In this document: in pieces, positions 1 to 11,435 of the stretch | How positions within the stretch are numbered: position 1 is the stretch's first letter | Layout: each line of letters begins with the position of its first letter | The notes under the pieces: generated by a model | Databases searched by the model: none | The model's input: the letters and a program-made list of their open reading frames with translations, nothing else | Told to the model about the DNA's origin: nothing | Program-made: the position numbers and the translations under genes | Assembly (NCBI GenBank): GCA_031213475.1 | Contig: JARUPZ010000024.1 | Coordinates: 2,453,403-2,517,402, forward strand | DNA length: 64,000 bases | Direction of reading: 5' to 3' | Origin: Nereocystis luetkeana | Lineage: Eukaryota > Sar > Phaeophyceae > Laminariales > Laminariaceae

Positions 1-52
1 AAATAGACTGGTTTGTCCCCGAATTGGGACTGCGGTACTAAAGGGGTTAACA
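1..52. repeat. One end of a TTAA-type inverted-repeat MITE
   Basis: This stretch ends with GGGACTGCGGTACTAAAGGGGTTAA and the rest of the element lies outside the window. The same end recurs at about 15,943, 22,577, 22,782, 25,262, 25,362, 25,950 and 36,165. A TTAA flank followed by CCCTTT-like termini is typical of piggyBac-related non-autonomous elements. The family assignment is inference. Confidence 0.45.
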
Positions 53-477
53 CTTCCGTACTATTTCCATGAATGTGTTGTCCCCCAAAACGCAGGTGAA
101 AAAAGGGTCTACATGTCTATGTGTATGCACAGTTAGTAACATGCGGATATTTTAGAATAACGTGTCTGCGTTATGCATGATACCAGGTATATGGTTTTCT
201 ATCCGCTCTTGCGCCACTCCCTCAAGCACGTCCCGGAGGGGAACCATGTCTTTCTAGGTAAGTGCGGCACTACACACGGTCTTCGGTATGGAGCTCAAGG
301 CAAAAAGAGATGAACGTTGCCAATTAGCAGTTGTATGCTACTGTACGTTATACCAGTATGTTATACAAGTATCATATCACGTCTCAAAAAATGCCACGGG
401 GATGGGACGTTCTCATCCCCCCCGCATTATAAAGTAATCGCTGGTAGGTAACTGTCTCAGACCGGGGGAGAGGGGAT
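53..477. other. Intergenic stretch, no gene seen
   Basis: There is no convincing ORF, RNA gene or repeat array here. One TACCAGGTA word lies at 181-189. Confidence 0.5.
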
Positions 478-900
478 CCGTGCGACGTAGCGGTGCGACG
501 GTTTCAAAAACGACACAGTCGTTGCGAAACCACACAACGGTGACAAAGACGCCGCAACGGATACAAAACATGACGAAACGGTTACACACAAAGGACACAA
601 CAGCTATAAAGGAGGTGACGCAACGGCTAACAGCTACGGACAGAGCCGCGCAACGGTTACAATCAAGTTCGTAACGGTTGTGAGACATGACGGAACGGCT
701 ACAAAACGAACGACGCAACGACCACAAGAAGATGTCTTATCGTTCCGTCCTCCCCTCGTCGTCGACCAATCGCCGAAAAAAGACAGCCACTACTGTTGTC
801 GTTTCGAAACGAAGCGACGGTTTCAGAACAACGCGACGGTTACACGACAGCGCGCGACGGTTACAAAACGACGTGGCGGCAACAAAACGACGGACCGGCA
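478..900. repeat. Degenerate minisatellite (ACGGTTACAAAACGA-like units)
   Basis: Units built on GCGACGGTTACAAAACG recur about every 15 to 30 bases with much divergence. Open frames across this stretch are Arg/Thr/Lys-rich by composition and are not taken as genes. Confidence 0.7.
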
Positions 901-2018
901 ATCTGTACAAGAGTACACGCGAGAGGAGGGGGCGGGGGGGGGCTACGTTGCGTCGTCCACACTACGACAACAAATCACGTCAAATACCAACGAATGGAAC
1001 TGATGATGGATCTTGGTATTTTGTTTTTTACAAGCCCCGCTATGACGGCTACGCGGCGGGCTCAACCGTTGTTTTATGCATTATTGATACTAAAAGGTTG
1101 ATGTCACGGCGGCCCCGAACATATAGGCCCAAAATGGGGGGGGGGGGGGGCAAAGGATTCCCAGAATCTTTAGGAAGAACGCACATGTAGTCATCGATGG
1201 AAAGCCTATCATCAACCGCGTATTTTGCACAGGCAACATTTTTTATTTGCGCGGTAGGTCTTGAGATAAAACGCCATAAAGCGGGTGTTTTGGGGCTAAT
1301 TTTGGGCCTATTTATGACGGGCCTCCGTGATGGTGAATATTCTTGATGTACCACTCCGTCCTCAAATTTAACGACCATTTCAACTAAATACCAATATTAA
1401 AATGGTCCTTATATTAAGGAACAGAGTGAAAGTAATTGTGGCTCTCTGATTGGCTAAGGGTATATTCTATGCGGCTCAATTACACTATTAGAGTCTTTCT
1501 CAGATACAGCCAAGGATGCCAGGAGACAGCACTTTCACCCCTTGACAGGCAGCAGCTTTTGCGTTGACATGTCCTCACCGACACCAAAATCACTACCTGG
1601 TAGGTTTTGTTTAAAAACCGGTCCTTCACCCTTGGCAGCGCACGTTTTGTCTTTTGCTTGACATGGCATATTAGGCTACAGGATCCCGCCCGTGCCGGCC
1701 GAATCAACCTACTATTAATAACATAGTATTTCCAAGCACAGCATCCAAGCCGGCCGAGTCAACCTGGAGTCCTACCAAGCACAGCATCCCAGCACCGGTC
1801 ACTGCCATACAGGCTTCGGGTTCGGGCTGTTGTCGTCCAGGTCACGGGTTCGACCCTCACTTGGAACGTTTCTTTTACAGAAACGCTTGCGCGTGCACAC
1901 AAAAAAAACACACACATCTCCCTGGATCCCCAGGTAATGAAACGAAGCGGGTAGGTCAGCGTACGGACGTATACGGTTCCGACGCCCCAAAGACCCCGCC
2001 GTTCAGAGGGGGGGAGAG
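901..2018. other. Intergenic DNA with a short direct repeat
   Basis: No gene is recognised. A short direct repeat (GCCGGCCGA then TCAACCT, with CAAGCACAGCATCC) occurs at about 1,690-1,720 and 1,725-1,795. A B-box-like GGTTCGACCC at about 1,850 has no matching A box. A TACCTGGTA word is at 1594-1602. Confidence 0.45.
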
Positions 2019-2130
2019 TGTTATAAGCATTACCTTGGGCTGGGTAATCGATCCATCTTTTACCCCTATAGCTCAGTAGGTAACACCTTCACATTTGACG
2101 TCATCCAATTGCTCTCCTTCATTCCCAGGC

Positions 2131-2811
2131 TGTACGACCACGCTTGAGTCAGCCTGGCCCTGTCGGCAGCAGATTGAGGAGCATAAAAAAATCGTGAAGA
2201 TTTTCCATCCCTCACTTTGGCTACCGGCTGCCAAAATCAGGTTCAGTATATGGGCAAGTATGTAATATGGTTGATCAGTATCCTCCATGCTACGCGTGCC
2301 CTGGCTACCGCCTCCGCCCCAAGCTCTCTATTGAGGGCCTCACTGTTGGCCCCCTTCAATCCTATTTTAATAGGAACATCCGTGCGTATGGCTTCCAGGC
2401 AACCCTCCTCCCCAAAAAGTGCTATCATCTGACCCTCAAACACCATAACTCTCTGCTGTACCTCCTCCCCGTTCTTGAAAATACCATCAAACACTTTAGG
2501 ACTACTGCTGCTGCTCTGCTAATACGAAACGTGCCTGACGGGGGGCCTGCAGCCCATCCCTGCGGCTGAGCTCGAGCGTAGTCCTCCGGGAATTGCTCTG
2601 TGGACTGGACGGTGCTGCTCCTAGGCTTGTTTTCCTGGGCTTGCTCTCGTTCTCTGTCTCTTCTTGCTTGTTCCTCGCGGTTGGCGGCACGGTCCTCTTC
2701 CTGGGCTTTGATCAGTCCTGCGGCGTAACTAGCGAAATTCGCTTCAATCGCATTCCGAGTTTCCTGGGGGAGGTCCGCGATGATCGACGGGTCCATCTTG
2801 CAACCCTTACA
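2131..2811 (-). repeat. Left arm of a ~680-bp inverted repeat (copy of copia 5' gag)
   Basis: This arm is the reverse complement of 2,845-3,524, differing by only a few bases per hundred by eye. It carries the same gag N-terminal region in the opposite direction. The 33-bp spacer between the arms itself contains a short GTTATC/GATAAC palindrome. The arms are closer to each other than a rearrangement as old as the rest of the element's decay would suggest. Confidence 0.9.
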
Positions 2812-2844
2812 CTAGTTATCTTTGATATACCAATTGATAACTCA

Positions 2845-3524
2845 TGTAAGGGTTGCAAGATGGACCCGTCGATCATCGCGGACCTCCCCGAGGAAACTCG
2901 GAATGCGATTGAAGCGAATTTCGCTAGTTACGCCGCAGGACTGATCAAAGCCCAGGAAGAGGACCGTGCCACCAACCGCGAGGAACAAGCAAGAAGAGAC
3001 AGAGAACGAGAGCAAGCCCAGGAAAACAAGCCAAGGAGCAGCACCGTCCAGTCCACAGAGCAATTCCCGGAGGACTACGCTCGAGCTCAGCCGCAGGGAT
3101 GGGCTGCAGGCCCCCCGTCAGGCACGTTTCGTATTAGCAGAGCAGCAGCAGTAGTCCTAAAGTGTTTGATGGTATTTTCAAGAACGGGGAGGAGGTACAG
3201 CAGAGAGTTATGGTGTTTGAGGGTCAGATGATAGCACTTTTTGGGGAGGAGGGTTGCCTGGAAGCCATAAGCACGGATGTTCCTATTAACATAGGATTGA
3301 AGGGGGCCAACAGTGAGACCCTCAGAGAGAGCTTGGGGCGGAGGCGGTAGCCAGGGCACGCGTAGCATGGAGGATACTGATCAACCAGATTACATACTTG
3401 CCCATATACTGAACCTGATTTTGGCAGCCGGTAGCCCAAGTGAGGGATGGAAAATCTTCACGATTTTTTTATGCTCCTCAATCTGCTGCCGAGAAGGCCA
3501 GGCTGACTCAAGCGTGGTCGTACA
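2845..3524 (+). repeat. Right arm of the ~680-bp inverted repeat
   Basis: This arm is in the sense orientation of the copia gag and pairs with 2,131-2,811. Similarity stops just after the GTCGTACAGCCT sequence at about 3,520-3,530, where the two sides diverge abruptly. Confidence 0.9.
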
Positions 3525-6500
3525 GCCTGAGAAGGAGAACGAACCCCCCAACGAGTACTTTGCGAGAGGTAGTGTCCTTAGAAGCCGGCTTGCTTTTCAT
3601 GGGGTAGTATTCTCTGATGTAGATGCTAACCAACATTTTGCCCGTAACCTTTCATCCGCCTTCGGAGTGCAAAAGAGCATATTGCTCACGAACGCAGAGT
3701 TGATTCGCCAAGCCTTTTTTGAAGATGTGGTGCTCAGCGCTCATGGCGAGATGGAGATGGCGAGGGAGGAGGAGAAGAGGACTGGGACGAGACACGCCCT
3801 CGTTGCTCCCGACTGGTCTGGCCGGGGCAACGGGGGTGTTCAACATGGCGGGAGAGGAGGACGCGGCGGACGAGGCAGGAGCAGGAGAAACGACAATAGG
3901 GGCGGACAGCAGCAGCAAAATCAACAGCAGCAGCAGCAGCAACATGAGCCTCAGCAGCAGCAACAGCAACAGCAGCAACATCAGCCGCACCTGCAGCAGC
4001 AGTAGCAGCAGCTACTGCAGCAGCAGCAACAACAGCAGCCACAGCAGCAACACCAGCAACAACAGCACGTCAGCGGTCGCGGTGGTGGCGGTTGGAGCGG
4101 AGCATCACAGCCGTGGGGCCCTGGAGGAAGAGGGCCGGCGGCAGGGGAGGCAGAGGAAGGTATGTGGGCGGTCGTGGGCAAGCGGTCGGGGGTAGGGGAG
4201 AGGCTTGCCATCATACCCCCCCCCCCCGGCGGCTACGACTACTCCCGATACCCGCCGAACCTTCCCCGCCCGTTTGGTAATCAGCCGCCGGTGCATGGGG
4301 TGGACCCTCGCAAACGATGCCAGAACTGCAACGAGTTGGGGCACGCGCATCAGTATTGCTCGTGGCGAGTGGACCCTCCTGGGCACCCGCACCCCCTCGG
4401 ACCCGCGCCACCTGTCCCCGGGCGTACCGCCCCCGGCGGGGCCCCCCACTTCTCGTCTGCAACACCTGGCCGGCAGCAGCCGTGGTCACACTCGTACGGT
4501 CAAGCAAACATTGCCACCGTCGCCGCCGCCTCCGCTGCCGCCGCCGCTGCCTATGATGACGCCTATGGTGACGCCTATGGTACTGACACTACCGCTGCCG
4601 CCGCCGACGGCAGCTACTACAACGACGACGACTACAGCGACTACTACTACTACGAGGAAGAGCAGCAGCAGTACCAGCCATCTCCTTCGCAGCAGTATCA
4701 GCCACCACCTTCGCAGCAGTACCAGGCACCGCCACCACCGCCGGCGCCGCACCAGCAACAGATCGCGCCCTATACCTACGAACAACATCAACCGTCGCTG
4801 CCGCCGCCGTCCCACCAACATCATAACCCCCCCGGCCATGCCCCGTCCTCTTCCTCTTCGCCTTCTCCCGGAGCATCTTCATCTCCCCAGAGCGCTCTGC
4901 ATCTACTCATGGCACGTTCAGTGTCACAAGGCGAGTTGGATTCTAGTTTAGATGGGTAGGAGCTGGGTTGGGGCTTGCCAGTCAGTCTCCCAGTGAGACA
5001 GTCGGGGGGCGTGGGGTAGGCCCAGCAGGTAGTGAGTTTTGGGTTTCGGATAACGGGGCCACTAACCACATTACCAGCAGCTCTCGTGACATGTATGACT
5101 GGGTAGAGATCCCTCGTGGTAAAGAGAAGGTTTTGATTGGTGATGGAAAGGCTATGCGAGTGCTTGGTGTGGGTGGCCTCAATCTGAAGATGCACTCCAA
5201 AACTGATTTTAATGTCAAGTTAAACGACGTGTACGTGATGGAGGGGATCGGATTCAACCTGTTTTCCCTCCATGATGCACAAGCGAGACAACCCATCACT
5301 CTTGACACGGATGACGCACACTTGATCGACAACCGTCTGACTTTCCCTCGTGACGCGACTGGGTCAAGTTTGTTTGCGACTTGCATGGACCCGACCCCAA
5401 CTACGGGACTTACAGCTGTTTCTGCTTTGTCTGGTGTTGCCCCCCCCACCCTTTCTGAACATGTTGTGCCTGATTTCCCTCTTGCCCCCCCCTCGAACCC
5501 CCAACCCCCCTTAAATGTAGGTGGGGCAGGGTCCTTGGATGATGGTTCCCACCCCCTTTCCCTCCTTAGTATAGGAGGGGTGGTCCCTGCGGATAATGGT
5601 TTCCCGCCCGCCTCTAGAGGCGTAGTGCCTGCGGACATTGGTTCCCCGCCCACGGCTTCAGGTGAAGTTAGTGTAGTACCATCGGCGCAGCTCCCGACGG
5701 AGCCGCCCACTGTGTCGTCCCTAGGAAAAGAGCACGGAGTGGTAACGATTAGGCCTCTTGCCGCTGCCCCCGGCGCGCAAGAGACAAACATGAGCGTTTT
5801 TTCGGACGTTAGACTTATGGATGAGTACGATGACACTGAGTACACGGAAATTTTTTCCCTTACCCCCTCAACCTAGCGGCAGCGCAAGCCCTAACAGAGT
5901 CAGATCATAATGATTTTTACGTTGGGAACGTAGCCATGACTGCTGCAGCTGTGCTCGCTCCGGGTAGGCGTCCGTTTACCGTCGGGAAACCTGCCGAGAA
6001 TACTGATATTAACCACTTTCATTTCTCCTCCGGTCACCTGAACGAACGTTTGTTGAGGGAAACGGCTTGGCAGCACGGTATCACCTTGACGGGAGTACTG
6101 CAGCCATGTGGTGGATGTTTGGAGGCCAAGGGTGTGCGAGCTGGGGTGCCGCGGAGGACGGCATCGCGCGCGGGGAGGCCCATGGAGACCGTGCATATCG
6201 ACCTGGCCGGCCCCTACGAGGCGTCTATGGGCGGGTCTGTTTATCTGATCATGTTCGTCGACAGCGCCTCAAGGTGGAAAGAAGAAATCGGAGACCACCG
6301 CGTATGTGAAGAAGTTCATCGCCGACATGAACCACGGGGGGCCGCCGCTCTGCTTCCGCACGGACAACGGTGGGGAGTTCACCAGCCGCAGCTACATCGA
6401 ATTCTGCGACACCCATGGGATCCGCCGCGAACACACAGCCCCGGGTAAGCCAAACAGAACGCGGTTGTCGAGAGTGCAATTTGGCGCGCTATGAAGGGGG

Positions 6501-9164
6501 GCCATGCGGCTCGTTGCGAGATTCGGCGACTTTCCCGAGCGTCGACCTTGGCCGAATCCCCAACATCGGCGCCAGCGGTAACCACCTGTGGCTGGAGGCT
6601 GTGCTTTGGGCTGCCGACTGTTTTAACCGCTCCGCGACCAAGGCCAACATCGGTTGGCGATCACCGTACGAGGTGTTCTTCTCGCGGCTTCCGGACCCGC
6701 AGGTGGTACCGTTCTTCCAGGAAGGCATGATGCGGGTGGACCGCAGCACGAAATCCGACGTCCAATCGGTGCCGTGCTACTATCTGAATAACGGCTGTAA
6801 CCACCCCTCGTCCGCCGTAAAGGTGAGCAGGGCCTCGACGGGGGGCGTATGCTACAACAGTGACGTGGTGTGGACGGTCCACCGTGCCCCTGTGCTGCCA
6901 TTGCCGGCACCGGCGGGCGCGGGGGGATTAGTGGACGCCACCGAGCCGGCAACGCAGGGCTTCAGCATCAGCTACGTGCAGTCACCACCGACGCTCCAGT
7001 CACCGCCGCCGCCACTGCCGATCCAGTCACCGCCGTCGCCACTGCCGATTCAGCCATCGCCACCGCCGCTTCAGCCCCCGTCACCGCCGGCACCACCACC
7101 CGAGAACTCACCGACGCTTTGCCACGGCCGCACACGGAGCCGCAACGGATATCAGGGCGTACCCGTTCGAAGACGGTTCAGCTCTCAGTCACGCCGGAGG
7201 AGCCTCCGAAAAGCGACCAGGGATTTAACCATAGCGTCGGACTCTTATCGATGATGGGCAAGACGGAGCTGCTGTCAATGTTGACTACACGTGGAGCCGT
7301 CGACGCCGGGCGCCGCAAGGAGTCGCCGAGTGTTGGGGGTTCGCGGGCAGCCGTCACGCACTGTTGGGGACCGAGAGCGAACATCGTCTGCTGGGGGGAC
7401 CGGGAAGATACCGTGTGCCTTGGCGGCACTGCTTGCCACTCGGGAGGACACCGACGCCGCCCTGGGCGACCAGCGGCCGCCCTACAAGCCCCCGGATTTG
7501 CCACACTGCCACGCCTCTGACTTCAAGGTCCCACGGAGCCACAGGGAAGCCATGCGGTCGGAGCACGCCCATCTTTGGGAGGATTCGATGGGGAGGGAGT
7601 TTTACGGATTGCTGGATGCGGGGACTTTTGTGTCGGGATAGCAATCAGTGGACAACTACATTAATGCAATGTGGGTTTTTGATTGGAAAGCTGGTGAGTA
7701 CGGTTGGCCTACGAAAACTAAGGCGAGGCTTGTAGCGCGGGGGGATGAACAGAGAGCTAATATTGATTTCGGAGAATTGTTTGCGCCTACTGTTGCTGTT
7801 TCCAGTGTCCGTTTGTTGACATCGATGGCGTGTGAGCTGGATCTTGACTTGTGCCGTTTTGATATTGAACAGGCGTTCGTGCAATCTGATCTCGAGAAAA
7901 ACGTGTACATGCGTTTGCCTCAGGGTTGCGGTGGGTTGTCGGGAAGATAGTAAGGCTGAACAAGAGCTTGTACGGCTTGAAGCAGGCATCGACACAATGG
8001 CATGCGCATCTTACTAGGTGTTTGCTGTCGTTGGGTTTTCTTCAGTGCCTGGCTGATGCGTGCGTGTTTCGTTTGATGGAGGAGGGGAGTGTTGTGATGG
8101 CTATAGTGGTACACGTGGATGACATATTTGCGGGAGAAAGCCAGGTGTGGCCAGTTTGGAAAGGAATTGAACCAGATGGTTCCGGTCAAGAACCTGGGAG
8201 AGTTGCGGTGGTATTCGGGTGTTTTTATGAGAGGGATTGGGACAAGGGAGTTTTGAAGATTTCCCAGCAAATATTCGCTGAAGAGTTGGCGGACGAGCAC
8301 GGGATAGAGTTTGGGAAGAGTGTTCCGCTTTCGGTAGGCACGAGGCTTGCGGAATTTGACAAGAACGAAGCACCAGGGAACTGGCCGTTTCGTGAGTTGG
8401 TAGCCTCACTGATGTGGCTTTCAACCCAGACTCGGCCAGATATCTCAAACGCAGTAAGAGCGGTGGCTAGGTACTGCGCTGCGCCTAAGTTAGTCCACTG
8501 GAGGGCAGCACTTGGTATTTTAGGGTATGTGAGACGGACTATTACGGGGGACCATAGTTAATAGGACCTATGGTATACATGAAAACCCATATATTTAAGC
8601 ATTTTTACCAACAATATTTGGTCCTGTTAACTATGGTCCCCCGTAATAGTTCCTTTGGGATTACCTTTCAGAAAGGTACGGTAGGGGGCCTGAGCTTGCA
8701 GGTGTTTGCTGACGCAGACTACGCAAGTATGGCGGCTGACAGGAGGTCAGTTTCAAGGGGGGTAGTGATGTGTGGGGGTGCTTGCGTGTCTTGGTTTTCT
8801 AGGACACAGAAATGCGTTTACACTCTCCACGACGGAGGCAGAGTACGTGGCGCTTGCAGACGTCGTTAAGGAAGTGTTGTTTTTGAGGCAGGTTTGGCGT
8901 TTCATGTTGCCTGATGTCGGCGTGACCTGCATACCGGTGTTCGAGGATAACCAGGGTGCGGTGCAGCTTGCGCAGAATCCTATCACCAACTCCAACTCTA
9001 AGCACGTTGACGTACGGCACCATTTCCTCAGGGAACTGGTAGGAAGGAAAGAGATATCGATCATCTACGTACAATCCCCCTACCAGCATGCGGATTTCTT
9101 AACCAAAGCGATACCGCGGGACTCTTTTGAGTTTCACCGTAGTCTGGCAATGAACATGTGGTGA
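2860..9164 (+). pseudogene. Copia gag-pol remnant
   Basis: This is the coding remnant inside the copia element. By rough position, gag runs to about 4,960, the protease and linker from about 4,970 to 5,880, integrase from about 5,940 to 6,880, a Pro-rich linker from about 6,900 to 7,200, and reverse transcriptase plus RNase H from about 7,560 to 9,164. The Gln-rich (3,905-4,075) and Tyr/Pro-rich (4,500-4,900) parts of gag look like repeat expansions. It is broken in many places and is treated as a fossil. Confidence 0.9.
8542..8646. mobile_element. TA-flanked MITE (M1) inside copia pol
   Basis: This 105-bp element has inverted ends of about 27 bases, starting TTACGGGGGACCATAGT, with TA on both sides. 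It lies within the RT/RNase H part of the copia fossil, so it inserted later. It is the reference copy for the M1 family. It has no coding capacity, and the TA target duplication suggests Tc1/mariner-type mobilisation. Confidence 0.9.
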
Positions 9165-9179
9165 TTTTATACTGGATAT

Positions 9180-9655
9180 ACTGATTTTTATTTTTTTCGG
9201 GTTTGAGTTTGGGTTTTTCGACACTGACTTTTATTTTTCGGATTTGTGTTTGGGTTTTTCGACACTGATTTTTATTTTTCGGATTTGAATTTGGGTTTTT
9301 CGACACTGATTTTTAATTTTCGGATTTAAGTTTGGGTTTTCCGACACTAATTTTATTTTTCGGATGTGAGTTTGGGTTTTTCGACACTAATTTTATTTTT
9401 TGGGTTCAAGGTTGTTTTTTTCGACACTAATTTTATTTTTTGGGGTTTAAGTTTGGGTTTTTCGACACTACTTTTATTTTTCGGATTTGAGTTTGGGTTT
9501 TTCGACACTTTTTTTTATTTTTTTGGGTTCAAGTTTGGGTTTTTCGACACTAATTTTATTTTTCAGATTTGAGTTTGGGTTTTTCGACACTGATTTTTAT
9601 TTTTCGGATTTAAGTTTGGGTTTTTCGACACCGATTTAGGATTTTTCGGATTTCA
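9180..9655. repeat. ~41-bp minisatellite, about 12 units
   Basis: Each unit reads roughly GGATTTGAGTTTGGGTTTTTC followed by GACACTGATTTTTATTTTTC. It begins immediately after the end of the copia coding remnant and precedes a run of TA dinucleotides at about 9,680. The phase is regular and divergence between units is low. Confidence 0.9.
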
Positions 9656-9798
9656 CAGCAGGGAGGCAGCTGTTTGTTTCTATATATATATATTTATTTC
9701 TGTGTTTGGAGTAATATAGCACCACAGCAGTACTACTTGTAGGGTTACGACAAGAGGATTTATGTGTTGGATGGTTGTGGACCTATTTGGAGTACGGT

Positions 9799-10430
9799 AT
9801 ATAGAACTACATACTTAGATCACAAACCCCTGAGCGTGCTCGGTTGGTGCATCCCTGGCCTCTCAGAGCTCCCACTTCCAAACCGCCTCCTTTCATTACT
9901 TGCCGGACCTTTCCAGCAGTAGTTCTTTGTTTTCTCGGTCCTTTCTTCTTCTTTCGTTTCGTGTGCGAGCGTGTTCTCCGAGCACGGCATCGCGGGAGGA
10001 CCCGGTACCGTCGCGGGTGCCAGCGGGTGCTGACGTGTAGAGGGGGGGTTGCAAGGAGCGCGGTCGCCGCTTTCGTGCCTAGGCGTCGCGTGTGCCTCGA
10101 GACACGAGGGATGCATGAACGGGCTTTGTCTGGCTTCGATTTATGATTGTTGATAGAGTATGTAAGAGTTATTAAGGTCGTTCGGGACGGTAATATAATA
10201 TTCAAGCAGTGCTTATTTTTGCGACCACGCTGAAGTTGAAAGAGGGACGTGTGCAGTTTGAACACCAACGTTATCGAGCTCGCGAACGGCGGCCACGGTG
10301 AGCACCGGGCTTCACGCGAGGCGGGCGACGGGGCTGATTGTGGCAGAGAGTGATAAAAGCTGTACCCGGACCGAATCGGTAGCGAGGTGGTCGCGCGAGG
10401 GGCGGGCGGCGTACGAGGCTGAGAGAGAAG
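9799..10430. repeat. Dispersed ~0.63-kb repeat, copy 1
   Basis: This is nearly identical to 63,375-64,000, in the same orientation. Similarity starts sharply at ATAGAACTACATACTTAGATC and still continues at the end of the window, so the true length is unknown. It could be an LTR or an untranslated part of a retroelement. No coding domain was recognised in it. Confidence 0.85.
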
Positions 10431-11430
10431 CTCTTCTGTGCGATTTTTTCTTTTCTTCTTTTTGACCGGGTGTAAGGTGTTCCAATCAGGCAGAAAAATA
10501 TTACACGAGAGGGGACGGGGATTTTTTTTCCTTTCCGAGTTTTCGGTTTCATTTTCATCGTTTTTGCTGCTGTGCTTTCGCTTTCTTCGTACATACAGTA
10601 CAGACAAAGAACATATCGAAAGAATAACAAAAGTACAGACAGTAGTACCCTACCTGGGGTGTATGTACGTACGTACGACATCCGCGACGCGAAGCGTATA
10701 TGTGGCATCCAAGCTGATGTCGGGGCTGTTTTTTCCTGAAGCCTGGCGGCGGGACTCTTGGCATTATCAAGTCGCCGCTTTGCAATTACGATCCTTGAAA
10801 AAACTAAACTCAATCGTGGGCCTCTGTTCGCTTCGCATAATTTGATGTACTTTTTTCCTTCCTGAGCGAGCGTAGCGGGCGGCGAAGGCCGCCCGCGGAG
10901 CGAAGCGCCTTGTAGACACTATTATCATGACAGTGTACTGCGACTAGGGAGGCTGTTGGTCATAACCGTTCGTCATAAGTCGCACACATGTCTGACGTGT
11001 CTGATCGTGGATACGTGTGATTTGTATAAGTGGATATTCCGCCAGGCTGATGTGTCTAATCGTGCGGATACGTGTGATTTGTGTAACTGGAAAAATGCGG
11101 CGGGATTTATGATTTCCCGAATGGGTTTTGGTATAAACATCATATGGATACCTTTATGGGATCCTGGGACGAAGGGATAGCCCCCTTCGTTCACTTGATC
11201 TTTGGTGGTTTCTAATATACACCTGGTTCAAGATCTTCTCTGGCCTCATGGCAAACTCCCGGGTGTTCACCCACTGCCCCTCCTAACCGAGGCAACCCAT
11301 TACACGAGGTGATCGATTACGGGCTGGGGTTCGGGTCGGAGAGTCGGCTTCAGGACCCAAGCATAAAACCTCCGCAAGGATTCATTACTACTACTGTCGA
11401 TGGTATGACCACCCCTCGTTTTATGCGCCG
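10431..11430. other. Intergenic DNA with a GC-rich hairpin
   Basis: No gene is recognised. A perfect 9-bp stem (GCGGGCGGC, loop GAAG, GCCGCCCGC) lies at 10,875-10,896. A short GTGTCTGATCGTG-like repeat occurs at about 10,990-11,080. Confidence 0.4.
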
Positions 11431-11435
11431 ATTGT

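Larger units (their letters stand above)
2019..9660 (+). mobile_element. Ty1/copia LTR retrotransposon, broken fossil
   Basis: The parts occur in copia order on the + strand: gag with a CX2CX4HX4C zinc knuckle near 4,318-4,360, aspartic protease near 5,040, integrase zinc-binding and core regions at about 6,010-6,500, reverse transcriptase at about 7,650-8,560 and RNase H at about 8,660-9,164. Integrase before reverse transcriptase defines copia rather than gypsy. The left limit is set at a TGTTATAAG sequence that follows a purine-rich run. A matching right LTR was not found, so the outer limits are approximate. The coding region is interrupted many times (more than five), so the element is dead. 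A MITE sits inside the pol region and CAG and GCC repeats have expanded in gag. It looks moderately old. An LTR comparison is not possible because no pair was found. Confidence 0.93.

Noticed and set aside
1795-1880. Possible second SINE head with GGTTCGACCC
   Set aside because: A perfect B box but no A box upstream, and no second copy in the window.
2055-2140. tRNA-like sequence TAGCTCAGTAGG (A box)
   Set aside because: No B box follows at the right distance and the ends do not pair, so neither a tRNA gene nor a SINE head can be supported.
10271-10813. 180-residue open frame on the minus strand
   Set aside because: It overlaps the dispersed 0.63-kb repeat and has no recognisable motif.
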